DNA of 64,000 nt from Otatea glauca (taxonomy: Eukaryota > Streptophyta > Magnoliopsida > Poales > Poaceae), in NCBI GenBank assembly GCA_036346275.1, contig CM070711.1:68571782-68635781 (forward strand). The letters are read 5' to 3'. The notes beneath the pieces were generated by a model. It had not been told where the DNA came from, ran no database searches, and saw nothing but the letters and a program-made list of their open reading frames with translations. Numbering within the stretch: the stretch's first letter is position 1; every line of letters begins with the position of its first letter. The position numbers and the translations under genes were made by a program. Positions 36,241 to 49,724 of this stretch are shown in pieces.

Positions 36241-36872
36241 TAGTCAGGGTCGCACGCTACGCTGTGCCGTGCGAAATTTGATCGCGCGACGCTATGCCGT
36301 GCGAAATTTGATCCGACGGTTATTTCTGAAAAAAGGTAGCCAGGGTCGCGCGCTACGCTGTGTCGTGCAAAATTTGACCACGCGACGTTGTGCCCTCCGA
36401 AGTCTGGTCCAATGGATATATCTGAAAAAAGGGTATGAGGACGTAAACACGGATTCGTTTTTTCTCAGGGGTTTTTTCAAAAAAAAAGTGCTAGCCAGGA
36501 GCCATCGACGAATTTGTGGCACCACGGGTCCTCTTTGTGTGGTGCGAAACTTGGTCCGAACGTAATTTTGTTTTTTTCTTTTCATAATTTCAGTTTTCTT
36601 GTTTTTTTTAAAAAAAACGGGTTGTTAGGAGCCATCAGCGAATCTGTGGATTACTATACACCGTCGGTGAATCTGCGGTTTTTTTGGGAGAAAACCGCGG
36701 AGAGACCTAAACATAATTTCTTTAAATTTGGTTGCGCGACGCTGCGCCGTTCGAAGTTTGGTCCGATGGATGTTTTTGGAAAAAAGGGTATGAGGATGTA
36801 AATAGGGATTCTTTTTTTCGGTTTTTTTTTCAAAAATATGCTAGCCAGGAGCCATCGGCGAATTTGTGGCAC
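36240..36872 (+). repeat. Complex repeat array, left part
   Basis: Recurring modules: CTACGCTGTGCCGTGCGAAA, AGGAGCCATCGGCGAATTTG, GAGAAAACCGCGGAGAGACC, each with variable T/A runs. The same modules continue after the LTR at 36873-39648, so the array was continuous before that insertion. No protein-coding content. Confidence 0.75.
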
Positions 36873-39648
36873 TGTCGAGACCGGATTTTCAAATCCGAAC
36901 CCTCTGCTTATAATTTGTGCTAGTCCAGGAAAAGCTAGCACATACAATAAAAACAGTGATGATAACATATCTATATCACGATTCAAATATTATTAATTAG
37001 GCAAAGAGGTATCAGCCTTATGGCCAAATATTACAAATAAACAACCTCTTGGCTTGAGTTTAATAAGAAGCAGCGGAAACGAAATAACATCAGTAGGATA
37101 AGCCCATCTATTTACCCAACAGGCAATCGACTGGGGTACGCGTTCTAGCAATCCGGATCGCCTTCGTCGTAACCACAAGCAAAGAACTCGTAGTCACCTT
37201 CAGCTTCTGCATACTCTTCTATGGAATGTGGGGATGTTGTAAGGGTGAGTACAAAATGTACTCCGTAAATCTTGAAAATATAATGCATTATAACTATGTG
37301 CAAGGCTAAACAATTGAATGCATAATATGGCTCTTTTAGTATAAAGCAATGTTTAACTTTAAATGCGAATAGTAATTCTCCAAAGCATTGTTTGACCAAA
37401 ATATAATTGAATAATAATTGAATTTGATATGATAACTATAACAGGTTCTATCTACCTGACTAGTTTCATCTGCCAAACCATAACCCGAGAATTTCATCTG
37501 CTCACGGATTCCCAAACCATCATTTTCATTTAAAACAAAACTAAAATCTACAATGTACAAGTGTACCTCGCCTGCCTTTTACCGTGGGCACGGCTACTTA
37601 AGTAGTTTTAACTATATAGAGTGCGTACCGCTTTACCCACAAGACATGATTGTCTCTTATTGCCATGCAATTAACACACTTCCTTTGGTGTATCGACAGA
37701 GAGATCATGACAAGGCCTTTACAATGTACAACCCCACTATTAACCTCGCCCGCTAAGGTTTCACTGTCGATGGGTTCTAGCTGCCCAGTCGGAAGCCCCC
37801 TCTTACGCCTGCCTACATCTGGTATCCACCAACTGACGAAGTTAATAACGAGACGTACAAATTAGTTAGCCAGGTCGTACACATATAGACTTGTGGTTGT
37901 ACGGTAGTGTTTGGTCCATGATAACACATGCTTCGGTCCTTAACTGACTAGGGCGAAACATTCACATTCCAAGATCTCGTGCTTCTTGCACCCGCCAAAC
38001 ATCCATCCGCCCTGATCTAAACCATATTTTTCACTTTATTTCATTTAAATAACAGCAGCAACACCAATTGTCGCGACTTCACAAATAAGTTTAAACAATG
38101 ATTGAAATGATTCCCATAACAGCATAATATCGAAAAGTTTAAGCTGGACTAAGCAATTCTACCGTCCTATGCTAACCTATTGGCTATCACCAAATAAAAT
38201 AGCTACTATAAACTAGGGTGACAAAGGTTCGACATGATCAATACAAATAAGGGTATAACAAATTCTGGTATTTAACTATACCTTAAAACTAAATTTAATG
38301 TACATTGCATAAAGTAAGCATGCATAATTTAAAAACAACATAGGTATTTTGTAAATTTGGGTTCAACATGTTCAAGGAAGACTTGCCTTCATTGCCTACT
38401 GCTGGTTCTACCTCTGACTCCTGATTTGCTTGAACTTCGACTTCGTTGTCTACACGCGAAAAAAGAAGCAAATAAATAAAAAAATTCAAACAAAATTCAA
38501 AAAATTTAAAAGAATGGTACTGAAAGATAGATCTTGAATTTAGATGAATTTAGAAATTTGAATCACTGGAATCGGAGCTCGAACGAAGGAGAACGGGCTC
38601 CTGAAAGTTTCTGGGATCAGAAAATCAGAGAAAATGAAAAAAGGGTGACACGTGGCGCAATATGATTGGCTGGAATTTTTGGGATTTCTGGAAAATAGAA
38701 AAGAAATTGAATTTTGGCTGACAAGCGAGATCCACAAGTTAGAGACTCGGTCCACGGTGGACTACGTCCACAGAGAGGGAATATGTTGACATGGCGTGCC
38801 ATGCGGTGGATAGGGCAGATGTGGCAACCGACGTGGCGCTGACGCGGCGCCAACATGGCACGGGCGCGGGCACGCCAGAGGTGAAGAAGAAGACGCAGTC
38901 GAGGCGCAAAACGCGACGGATCAAGAGCGGGATCTGGGGCAAAAGAGTGCGGGCGATACGAGGAGAACAACGGGACCAACGAACGCGGCAGAGCTTCACC
39001 GTCAACGAAGATCGGAGATGGAGAAGAGCAATGGGCACGGCAGCGCAACGAACGCTAGGGTTTGCGATTTGATGGTTCTCGGGCAATGAACCTCGGAACA
39101 AGTGCAAGAAGCGGGTGTGACGCTATTTATAGGTGCAGATCCCCATGAGTTCAGCGCAAATACGACACGAACGGCCGTGAAAATCGTGGTGGCGGGTGCG
39201 CGGGTTCGGCGAAATGGCGGCGGTTGCTCGGAGACGACGACCGATCTGTTGACGAGGTGGGCCCAGTACGTCGTGGCGCGACGCGAATGGGCGGGCGAGG
39301 TGGGCCACGGAAAGCGAGGCGAGCCAAGGAAACAGACCGAACCGTGCTGAGCGAAGGGAGAAGGGAGGTGGGCCACGGGGAAATCGGCCCGCGCGAAAGA
39401 AAAGGAAAAGGAAAATATTTTTCTTTTAAAAAAATTTCTAGAAAATTCGAAAAAGCCAAAATAAATAGCAAATAAATTAGGAAAAATTCCAGAAAAATCT
39501 CAAAAATACTTTTAAGCATTTGAAACCCAGATAAATTATTTCGAGCTCATTTAAACTTAAAATTTTGATTCTAATGATTTGCTAGCACTAAAAGAAAATT
39601 TTCAATTAACCAAAATTTTAAAAAGGGTTAAAAAAATGGAATGTTACA
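36873..39648 (+). mobile_element. Family A solo LTR, 2,776 bp
   Basis: Starts TGTCGAGACCGG, with hairpin CGGATTT-TC-AAATCCG, and ends GGAATGTTACA. Flanks GGCAC (36868-36872) and AGTAC (39649-39653) match a decayed 5-bp duplication (two transitions). Removing the element rejoins the array text ...TTTGTGGCAC|CATAGGTCCTC, which matches another unit near 36510. Landmarks: hairpin 37247-37263, TTTACCCACAAGACATG near 37632, and a GC-rich block at 38640-39400. Confidence 0.8.
37145..38449 (-). CDS. Candidate antisense acidic ORF in the family A LTR, two visible exons
   Basis: The upstream exon 38387-38449 (63 bp) has acceptor TGTAG and donor GAAG|GCAAGT, the textbook GC-AG donor, and reads NEVEVQANQESEVEPAVGNE. 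The last exon 37145-37218 (74 bp) follows acceptor CATAG, joins in phase 1 and reads EEYAEAEGDYEFFACGYDEG then DPDC and TAG. It has the same length as the equivalent exon in the outer copy at 8612-8685. Both exons are open and strongly acidic. No first exon was identified in the 38.6-39.4 kb GC block. Confidence 0.35.
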
Positions 39649-42600
39649 AGTACCATAGGTCCTCTTTGTACGATACGAAACTTGGTGTGACGATTACCTA
39701 CGAAATAATCTTTGAGGACATGAACATATTTTTGATTTTTCTAGGGGGGTTTTTCTAGAACGTGCTCGCGTAATTTTGGTTTTTAATTTAAAAAATGGGT
39801 TGCTAGGAGCCGTCGGCGAATCTGTAGAATTTATTTTGGGAGGAAACCGCTAAGGGACCTAAACGTTGTTTTTTTTTGCGTAATTTCGATTCTCTTGGTT
39901 TTTTTAAAACGGGTTGCTAGGAGCCGTCGGCAAATCTGTAGATTGCTATAAATAGTCGGCGAATCTTTGATTGTTTTTGGAGAAATTGCAGAGGGACTTA
40001 AACGTAATTTTGTTTTTCGGGTCTAGTATGCTAAAAACCGATTTCTTGGGACCTAAATATAATTTTGGTTTTTTCGGGTCAATCTTGTTGAAAACCGATG
40101 GGAGGATCTAAACATAAATCGCAGATGGACCCAAACGTATTTTCGGTTTTTTGGGACCTATTCTGTTCAAAACCGACGGGAGGACCTAAACATAAATTTG
40201 AAATTTTTGGAGGACTTTTTCGTGGAAATGGTGACATGGTGCGGCTGAGGAGGCTCTGATTCTCTCCTGTATAATTTAAGGTACTAGCCAGTGTTACGCG
40301 CTATGCCGCGTCGTGCGGAATTTCATTGCGTGACGATGCGTTCTGCGAAGCTGGGAATTTCGGTCGCGTGACGCTACGCCGCGCAAAATTTGGTCCAACT
40401 AATATTTCAGGAAAAAAAAGCGTAATCTTGTTTTTCTTGTTTTTTTAGAAAAACGGTTGCTATGAGCCGTCGGTGAATCCATGGATTGCTCTTTTTTTTT
40501 ATAATTTTGGTTTTCTTTTTTTCTAAAAAAATGGGTCGCTAGGACTCATCGGCAAATCTTTTGCCCGACGGGTATTTCTAAAAAAAATTGCGTAATTTTG
40601 ATTTTCTCGTTTTTTTAAAAAATAAGGCTGCTAGGAGCCGTTAGCGAGACTACGGAGTTTTTTGGGAGAAAACTGGGGAGGGACCGAAACGTATTTTTGT
40701 TTTTTTCGTAATTTGGGATTTCTTATTTTTAAAAAAATGGGTCGCTAGGCCCGTCGGTGAATTTGTGGATGACTATAAAACGTTGGCAAATCTGTGGTTT
40801 TTTTGTGAGAAAACCGCGGAGGGACTTAAACATAATTTCATTTTTCTACGGGTCCAACGTGCTAAAAACCAATTTCTTGGGACCTTAACGTATTTTTTGT
40901 TTTTGGGTCAATTCTACTAAAAACCGCGAGAAGGATCTGAACGTGAACCGTGAAGGGACATAAATGTAATTTTAATTTTTTCGGGTCTATTTTGTTAAAA
41001 AATGACAGAAGGACCTGAATGCAATTTTAAATTTTTCGAAGGGCCTTTTAATGAGGGTTGCTGAGGTGGCATGGCTGTCCTACCAGTATAATATAAGGCT
41101 AGCCAGGGTCATGCGCTACGCTGTGTTGCGCGAAATTTAGGCACGCGACGATGCGACGTGCGAAATTTGGAAAACTCGATCGTGCAACGCTGCGCCGTGC
41201 AAAATCTTGTTTTGTCTTAAAACAAATTTGCCGTTAGGACCCGTCGGCAAATATGTGAACTGTTATAAACCATCGGCGTTTCTTAAAAAAAATTGTCGCT
41301 AAGACCCGTCGGCAAATCGGCTAATCGCTATAAGCCATCAGTGAATATGTTTTTTTTTAGAAAAACCGCGGATGTATTTTTTATTTTTTTATTTTGGTTT
41401 TTGCATTTTTTTTAAAAAAAATAGGTCGCTATGGCCTGCCGGCAAATCGATTAATCACTATAAACCTTCGGCAAATCTGTGTTTTTTTAGAAAACTGCGA
41501 ATGTTTTTTTTGGAGAAAATTGTGGACGCATTTTTGTATTTCGATTTTTGTGTTATTTTTTAAAAAAATGGGTCGCTAGGACTTGTCGTCAAATCCGTGA
41601 ATCGCTATAGACCTTCGATGAATCTGTGTTTTTTTGGAAAACAGAAAAAACCGCGGACGTATTTTTTTGTTTTTTTATTTCGGTTTTCGCATTTTTTTAG
41701 AAAAAATGGGTCACTTGGGCATGCCGAAAAATCAGTTAATCGCTATAAACCTTCGCCGAATCTGTGTTTTTTTAGAAAACCGCAGATGTTTTTTTTTGGA
41801 GAAAACCGTGAACGTATTTTTTTATTTTGATTTTCGTGTTATTTTTTTTAAAGTAGGTCGCTAGGACTTGTCGGCAAATCCGTGAATCACTATAAACCTT
41901 CGGCGAATCTGTGTGTTTTTAGAAAACCGCAGATGTATGTTTTGTTTTTTCGGGTCTATTTTGCTAAAAACCGCTGAGAGGAGGTGAATGTAAACCGCAT
42001 AGGGACCTAAACGTAATTCTTTTTTTTCGGGGTGCGTTCTGCTAAAAACCATCAGGAGGACCTGAACGTAAACCGCAGAGGGACCTAAACGTAATTTTGA
42101 ATTTTTTCGGTCTAATTTGTTAAAAAAATTGACTTAAGGACTTAAACGCGATTTTGAATTTTTTCAGAGTGCCTCTCCGCGAAGCCGCTGACGTGGCGCA
42201 CCTCTGGTCATGGCAATCCTCAGCGCTATAATATATAGTTTTCGGGGTGACATGAACATAAACCGCAGAGGGATCTAAACGTAATTTTGAATTTTTTTGG
42301 TCTAGCTAAAAACCGCTGAGAGGAGCTGAATGTAAACCGCATAGGGACCTAAATGTAATTCCTTTTTTTCGGGGTGCGCTCTGCTAAAAACCATCAGGAA
42401 GACCTGAACGTAAACCGCAGAGAGATCTAAACGTAATTTCAAAAAAATTTAGGTCTATTTTGTTAAAAACCGACTGAAGGACTTAAACGTGATTTTGAAT
42501 TTTCCGGAGTGCCTCTTCGCGAAGTCGCTGACGTGGCGCACCTTAGGTCACGGCAATCCTCAGCGCTATAATATATAGTTTTCAGGGTGACATGAACGTA

Positions 42601-42775
42601 AACCGTAGAGGGACCTAAACGTAATTTTGAATTTTTTTAGGTCTATTTTGTTAAAAAACCTACTGAAGGACTTAAACGCGATTTCGAATTTTCTGGAGTG
42701 CCTCTCCGCGAAGCCGCTGATGTGGCGCACCTCAGGTCACTACAATCCTCAGCGCTATAATATATAGTATATATA
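39649..42775 (+). repeat. Complex repeat array, right part
   Basis: Many imperfect copies of modules such as GGGTCGCTAGGACCCGTCGG, CCTTCGGCGAATCTGTG, AACCGCAGAGGGACCTAAAC and GTAATTTTGAATTTTTTCGG. Long T or A runs create accidental open frames. The module TCCTCAGCGCTATAATATAT occurs three times near the right end (42217, 42557, 42746), and related forms occur at about 40260 and 41085. No recognised protein. Confidence 0.75.
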
Positions 42776-43019
42776 CATACATAAGATAGACATACATTGC
42801 AGAAAGTACATCTCTGTCCAAGGCCGAGCCGTACATAACTTCACATAGAGTACGTACTAATTGAAGGCTGCTCATCCTTACATTAATCCTTGAAGAAAAA
42901 GGTAGAAATTCTATATTAATCTATCTATTATATATTTAAAAGCTCTTGGCAAGTATTTTGGAGTTCTTAAGAAAAAAGTGAAATAGACTAAAAATTCTCA
43001 CAAAAAAGTAAAACACATA

Positions 43020-43790
43020 GCCTTTCATTTGATAAACCATAACTAATTTGAACTGATGTAGCAATTTGATGTTATTATTTAAATAAAAACATCTAACCGT
43101 CCATCTGGCGGACCCAAATTATATCGATTTAGATTAAAAGAAAGAGTTAATGCCAAGTGTAATATAAATAACAGAAATTTAGAATAAAAAATAAAAAATT
43201 AGCCATTTGATTTTCATACAAACTATAAATTAAAACCCATACATAGCTAAATTTCATGAAAATACTTAGATGAAAATTAATTGTTGGATTTGTATATGAA
43301 TTGTACCCTAAAATCAATATTGAAAATTAAATGAAATAATTATAATAAAATTAACAGCTTAGCTTAAAAGAAGGAGTACATACCAAGCACAATGAAAAAT
43401 AATAGAAATTCAGAATAAAAAATAAAAGGAAGTCGATCATTTGATTTTCATATGAACTCCAAACTAAAACATGAACATAGCTCAAATTTGGAATAAAAGT
43501 TAGATAAAAAAAGCACTTAGGTTTGTATACAAATTCTAACCTAAAACTGCTATTGAATATTAAATATAAAATGACAATTAAAATTAACAGAAACTCGAAA
43601 TAAAATAAAAGGAAATTAGCCATTTGGTTTTCAAACGAACTCTAAATTAAAACCAATACGTAGCTAAAATTCACAATAAAAAATAGTTGAAAATTATCAG
43701 TTCGATTTATATACAAATTATAGCCTAAAAATGAAATTCAAAATTTAATAAAAATAACAAAAAAAAGGAAAATTAGGAATTGTTTTTTAA
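43020..43790 (+). repeat. Diverged tandem repeat, about 185-232 bp period, three copies
   Basis: Blocks starting near 43170, 43402 and 43587 each read AATAACAGAAATT..., then AAAATTAGCCATTTGATTTTC, then AACTCTAAATTAAAAC. Very AT-rich with no coding sequence. The surrounding intervals 42776-43020 and 43790-44640 show nothing else except a short Helitron-like string near 42912 (TCTATATTAATC...TTTAAAAGC). Confidence 0.65.
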
Positions 43791-44150
43791 TTCCATACTA
43801 AGTGAAAGATTGAAATTTGGTTTTATCCAAAAATAAAATTCTGGAAATATGCTAATTTGACAAAAAAATAATGTAAGGAATTTGTTTTCTACATATATAA
43901 ATTATTAAATATTATGTTATAAAAGTCGATAACATCTTTGTTACACTCGCTAAGAAAAAACAAAATATACTAAAAATTCTCTAAAAAAGAAAATATTTTG
44001 ATCCTTTATTTGGTAGATCTCCACAGAATGGAGGGACTTATATAATGATACTACCAGTATAAGCAATGTGACATGCATTAAAAGAAATACTAAAAGAAAG
44101 AGACAAAATTGCAATAATGAAATTAAGAAATGATGATATAAATGGAAAAT

Positions 44151-44175
44151 GTTATGTTATGTTATGTTATGCTAT
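44151..44175 (+). repeat. TTATG microsatellite
   Basis: Short perfect run of the pentamer TTATG. Confidence 0.85.
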
Positions 44176-44823
44176 ATTTACTATTTTGCTTTGTAAGTAT
44201 TTGGGGAACAAAGTTTCGGTCATATGTGGTAAGTATCAGGAAATGGAGTGACTATATTCTCTCCTATAATATATAATATTAAAATATCACAAATGAAGTT
44301 ATGCAACGATATATTTTCTTAAAACCAAAATCGCATATGTATTGTTAAGTTATTCAAAGATGCTTTAAGGGGATGATGCACGGTCCACCTTGCTAGTTGA
44401 TTAAATACCTAAAACCTAAAAATCTACAAATTAGAAATTCTGATATTAATCTAAAAAAGGAAAAAAATTGTCATCTAATTACCTGGATGATTTAATCTAC
44501 TGCTTGGATTTACCTATAAGGTGTCGCACCACAAAGAAAGAGCTTAACTAAAATTACAAACATGCGAACAGCTTATGTGAACTCAAGTCCGGATACCAAT
44601 CAAGCTAAAAGGAACCTGAATGCACTTAGCGTGGTGATCCGCATAATTAGTCTAGGGTAATAACAATAATATTGTTATTATTCTGAGTTAATTATAATGA
44701 TATCGTCATATTAGCTAACAAGATATCGAGCGTACCCGATATTTTATTAGTTAATACACCGTATTTAGAGTGTTGCAATAGAACAATAATTAGAAACTAA
44801 AATAGAAACTTATTACAGTCCAT

Positions 44824-47800
44824 TGCCACACAGGCTAAACGTCCATAGTTGTTAAATCTTATATATATATATATATATTACATCAATAAATAATTTACAC
44901 AAACACTAAATATCTAAGGAATCGTCGGTCTCCACCGTACTGTCCCCTAATCCACCCAGTCCTCCTGGTCGTCCTCCACCACCTCGTCACCCTGATCCTG
45001 TGGGAAATCCTCAACCCATGCCTCAAAGATGAGTCCATTGTGGGCACCCACAAACACGAATCGACCCTCGTTCGTGCGTTGGACTCAGAGGTGACACCCA
45101 TACTCCACTTAAGTGTATGATCACTGTCACCCAAAAGTCCCGTGCACGGAGTATTAACCAGATGGCTCTCACCCAAGCAAATATGAGCCACCTAGTTGCA
45201 CCGTAAACACTTACGCAACCAGGGAGTTTCGATTCCATTCCGAACAACCATACTGGGATTGAAAGCAACTCATCCAAGCATAATACTCGTCGTCTGTCTC
45301 AGAACCTTGGTATCGCCCACACTCACCAAGGGGAGCACGAGCAATAGTCAAAGAACGACGACCGCTCGAGTTTATGCATTAGATAGTTGAAAACAATTCC
45401 AGGTACCCGGATATGTGTCTAGTGCTAATTCCCAAGATCAACGCCTAGCACCCACATATCCCGCATTCGAGATGTATCGCAACACATACACACAAGACTA
45501 AGTAGTTGTTATAGAATAAACATAAACTAGAACTAGTACAACTACTTACTATTACAAGTAGTGGCCGACCGGCCAAATATTACAAGTCCATAAGTAAAGT
45601 GCAGCGGAAATAACACATATAACAAAAGCGGGACAGCGGTATGCCCATCCCTACCCAAAGGCAACCGACTTGGGAAAAAACCAAGTTCATCTGTCAACAT
45701 GATCGTCGGTCCCTGGAGTATAATAAGCGTCGTCGGGGCAATCTTCCATTTCGTCTCCTATATTATATTAATTAAGCAACCGTGAGTACACGTATATACT
45801 CGCAAGACTTTAGTGTATGGAAATATTGTAAATGCAAGTTAGAACAAGGATTACAAGTTTCTACACTAGTCTCATTTTCAGCACAAAGCAGATTTTGTTT
45901 AACAAGTGAATGTTGCATAAAACGGTGACGGAATTGTAAAGAGCATTTAATAGGAAGTTAAATAATAGTAAGTATCATTCATATACAACATTTCACAACC
46001 CTCCTTGGCTGCGAATAACAAGTAAAATCAGCCACCATTGGCTCCCAAAGTTTTCCGTACCGACCCAACACCGTTCCCAAACGTTTTGGCAAAAACAAAG
46101 ACTATACTTGACATTATTTTCCCAAGTTTCTCATGACCAGGAGCATGGCTAATTAATTAGATTTTAATCTCTACAGAGAGTGTACACTTTACCCACATGA
46201 CACATTCCAGCAATCATGTCAACCATACCTCACGATACGTACCGTACCCGATTTGCTAGACCGTGACGAAACCGTTCAACTAGTTAAAGTTTAGCCTTGC
46301 ACCAGCGACAGTGATGTTAAACCCTCGCCATAGTTCCGGAGATCCTAAACCGATGGTGCCCCATCGTGAACTCTCCCCGTGACGAGGCATACACTGTTGT
46401 ATTGGAATGCTTGGGCCCCAACACCTCGGTGAAGGGAGCACCTAGAACGACACCAGTCCATCGGATCGTCCGTACTACTTCGGCCTACCAAAATACAAGG
46501 CTAAACTCTAACTAATCTAGTGAGTTTAGACTATCCCATTCTAGCACATGTGGTTGCACCAAAACACTTAAGTGATAGCATCAAGTTCGGTCCTTAACTG
46601 ACCCGGGCGAGAATCTCCCCCTGACTACGGGTGAGGACCTTTTCACGCCTCAAGTTAAGTAATAACTCGCCCGCGTCTACATCATAAGTTTGAGTTGGAT
46701 TTTTTTATCAAATTAATTGAAAACCATACCGTGGTTCCATCCATTTAAACAAGGTTTGCTCAAAGTAGTTGAAACATCTCCCATCATTTTGAAAGTTGTT
46801 CTAATGAGCGTGTCTAAGCAATACATATGGTAAGTTTGCAAGTTTTACCTAAGTGACATTAAGTATTGTCTAATCCAATACTAGGTTACAATGGCAAGTG
46901 TTCAAATGACAAGGTAAAGGTAATGCATACAAGTGGATTTAGCTACCATTACCCACAATATAGCAAGTTTAAAACATGCACGCATGCATATAGTTTGATA
47001 AAACAACATAAGTTTGCAAATATGGGATAAAAATGATCAAAGGAGGGTGCTTGCCTGGTTGCTCTTCTTCTGGATTATAATCCGGGTCGTAGTCGACGTC
47101 GTTAATAACCGAATCCGAATTATCGTCGTCTATGCGTCGAATAATAAGAACCGAGACAAAAGCAAATAACACCAATTTAAAGGGAGAAAAAAGAAATCAG
47201 ATGTAAATACCAAATAAAAACTTACCAAGAAGAATATGGTGATTGTGAGTTCTTGATTTATCACTTTCATAATGATTTCATTAGCACTTTGTTTAAGTGA
47301 GGCCTTTTCTTGAATGTGTTACTTTCATCCTCTATTATAAGAAGCTAAAGTCATAATCATAGCTAAGGCTATTTACGAATTCAAGAGGCTAAAATTATGT
47401 ATCTTTGCATGTATAAATTCGAATTCTAGATGCTAAAATTATTTGGATGAATAAAAGTATCATTAGTTAAAAGGCTTAATATGGCCTAACTCAAAATTGT
47501 TCAATACCATGTCATTTTTGGCACATAAATCTGATACATGTCATTTTAAGGTCATAGGAGTTGGTTTTGTCGAATTTGAGGATCGTTTGCGAAAGTTACG
47601 GACGTTTGATCATTTTGCCGATTGAATGCTCGGACAATGAGAAAATAGAGAAAAATAAAGCAAAGTCTAAATGTTTTTGACCATTTATGACCTATGCAAT
47701 CCCAGGAATGCATCTAAACTGGTTTCATCAAATTTTGAGCTCATTTGATCAATGTTTTAGCCATTTGAAACTTGCATGCTAGTAAGGGTTTAAACCAATG

Positions 47801-49724
47801 ATCTTTGATCCAAATACATTCAAATTTAAATGTTTTTGAAGAAAAAGAGTTTAAAGGGTTTCAGTAACTCATTTTATTTATTTCATGATTTATGGATTAA
47901 GAGACTATATACTTCCTTCATGACACCTATTTAGAGCCTAACATTCAAACTCTCATTAAAATATTTTTCTGCAAGCAACATATAAATTTTTATTGCATAT
48001 TATAATTCCCTGTTTCAAAACTCAAATTTAGAAACTAATTTCACTTCATTTGGACATTCCTAGCAAAAGTTACAAGCACTTGAATTGGTTAGGGTTATTA
48101 AAATTACTGAAATTGAAAACTTTCCGAATAAGGAAAGTACGCTTTTCTTCAGAGAAGGCGCCTTACCTATTCGGCAAGCGTTTAAAAACCATTTTACCGC
48201 CTGAAAATGGGGTCCCATCGTCAGCGACTTCGTGAGGCATGCAGGGGGAGTGGCTAATGATCGGGTCCCACATGTCGGCGAGGGAAAAAAGAGGCGCACG
48301 GCTCCGAGCCCGCCGACGGCGAACTGCTACTGGAGCGGCCGAATGGGTAGCATCACGAGAGAGAGGAGGTCATGGCTAACCTATTGGGCCGGTTGTCGAC
48401 GACGATGCGGCGATGGAGCGGGCCGGCGACGAAAGGGGGTAAAGCTCGGCGGAGGCGTAGGCCGGAGAGGAGAAAGAAGAAGCGCGCGGGCTCGGTTGGG
48501 TTGTGGAGGAGTTGAAGGGCGACGTGTAGAAGCTAGGGCGTCTACCGATTCCAGCTGGCGACCACCGAAGATGTGCTGCCACCTGCAGGAGGCGGCAGTA
48601 CAAATGGCGCACAACCGAGAAGAAGAACGACGGCCGAATCAGTTCGGGGCGGTGGCGATTTAGCAACTAGGGACCTCAAGTAACGTGGATTACCGGATGA
48701 TTCATGGCGAGGAGGTGTAGAACGGGCTGCCAGCGTGCACCAGCTTCGGGGAAGAAGGACCCTGGCGCGGCGGCGTTCCGGCGGAGGTGAGCTACAATGC
48801 GAGGTCGGGGTGAGCTCGGGAGGATGTGGAGTAGCCGTGGGTGGTGTGAATGACCAGCGAGCTCACCTGACGGTTGTTCGCGCAGATTTGGGGCGTGCTC
48901 GACTCGCTCGAGTTCGGCAGCGAACATCGGTGGAAACGATGAGGTCCGGCAAGCAGAGGGTAAGGAGAGGTCTTGGCGGCTTATGTGGCATGCGGTGGAG
49001 GTAGTTGAGCCAGGGCATGGGCGACGACATGGGCAAGGGGGCGGAGCGGTCGGAGTCGAGCTCGCGGCGGTCGCGTGGCTCGCGGTTTTTGCTTCGCCTG
49101 CGCGTGGCACGAGCATGACTCGGCCAGGGAGGAGTGGGAAGAGGGAGAGAGGCTGGCAGGTAGGGCTGTGGCCGGAGGAAGGGCCACCGCCAGCGTCGGC
49201 CATGGGCGCGCGTGAGAGAGAGAAGCCAGATTCGGATTTTTCGTTTTATTTTCTGAACAGGTTGAGTGACCGGTTTGAAGTGACCCAACAATGGTGTTCT
49301 CCTTCCTGAAAAATTCTGACAAAAATCATGGCAGTAAATCACTAGATAAAGTTTCCATTTTCTTTGGTTTCACTTGATTATCGCATGTAGTTTAAGAATA
49401 ATATTTCTCCAAATTTGGCTGATTTTCATACTATTTTTGAATTTTTGAGCTATTTAAATTGTGTGGAAAAATTCTAGAAAAATTATATTAATACATCTTA
49501 TGTGCTCTAGTATTTTAAAAAATTATTTTCTATAGAATGTTGTTTAAAGTTTTCATGAGTTTCTTTGATGTGTTTGATTTAGGTATTTAAAAGCCATTTA
49601 GTTCCAAAAATCCAATGTTGGAATAAATGAATAAATCCAAAGATAAGCTCAAATGAAAATTCAAATGTGCAATAAGATTCATGAAATTTTACTTTATTCA
49701 TTTTCTTGAATTCGGGATGTTACA
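44824..49724 (+). mobile_element. Family A solo LTR nested in another family A copy
   Basis: The 3' end is clear: GAATTCGGGATGTTACA ending at 49724, followed by TCCAT. A matching TCCAT at 44819-44823 followed by TG gives 44824 as the best start, but TCCATTG also occurs at 45034. The first 560 bp contain an unrelated acidic C-terminal frame (minus strand, EDDQEDWVD then stop near 44950). Typical family A sequence is clear only from about 45390 (TCTAGTGCTAATTCCC...). Landmarks: hairpin 45784-45801, GTGTACACTTTACCCACATG near 46190, GAATTCAAGAGGCTAAAATT near 47376 and a GC block at 48180-49310. No gag/pol. Confidence 0.55.
45687..49203 (-). CDS. Candidate antisense acidic ORF in nested family A LTR, three-exon model
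   Basis: Model: exon 1 48867-49203 (ATG at 49201-49203, 112 codons plus one base, donor TCAG|GTGAGC), exon 2 47055-47129 (acceptor CATAG, donor CCAG|GCAAGC; DDNSDSVINDVDYDPDYNPE), exon 3 45687-45757 (acceptor ATATAG; GDEMEDCPDDAYYTPGTDDH, stop TGA 45687-45689). All three junctions are consistent with phase 1 and there is no internal stop. Exons 2 and 3 are acidic and match the equivalent exons in other family A copies. Exon 1 is a GC-rich frame rich in Ala, Pro and Ser, and is not supported by similarity. This is the most complete copy. Function unknown. Confidence 0.35.

Noticed and set aside
35487..42940. A Helitron from 35487 (or 42912) outward
   Set aside because: 5'-like strings are present, but no Rep/helicase sequence and no CTRR end with hairpin could be confirmed, so it is kept only as a possibility.
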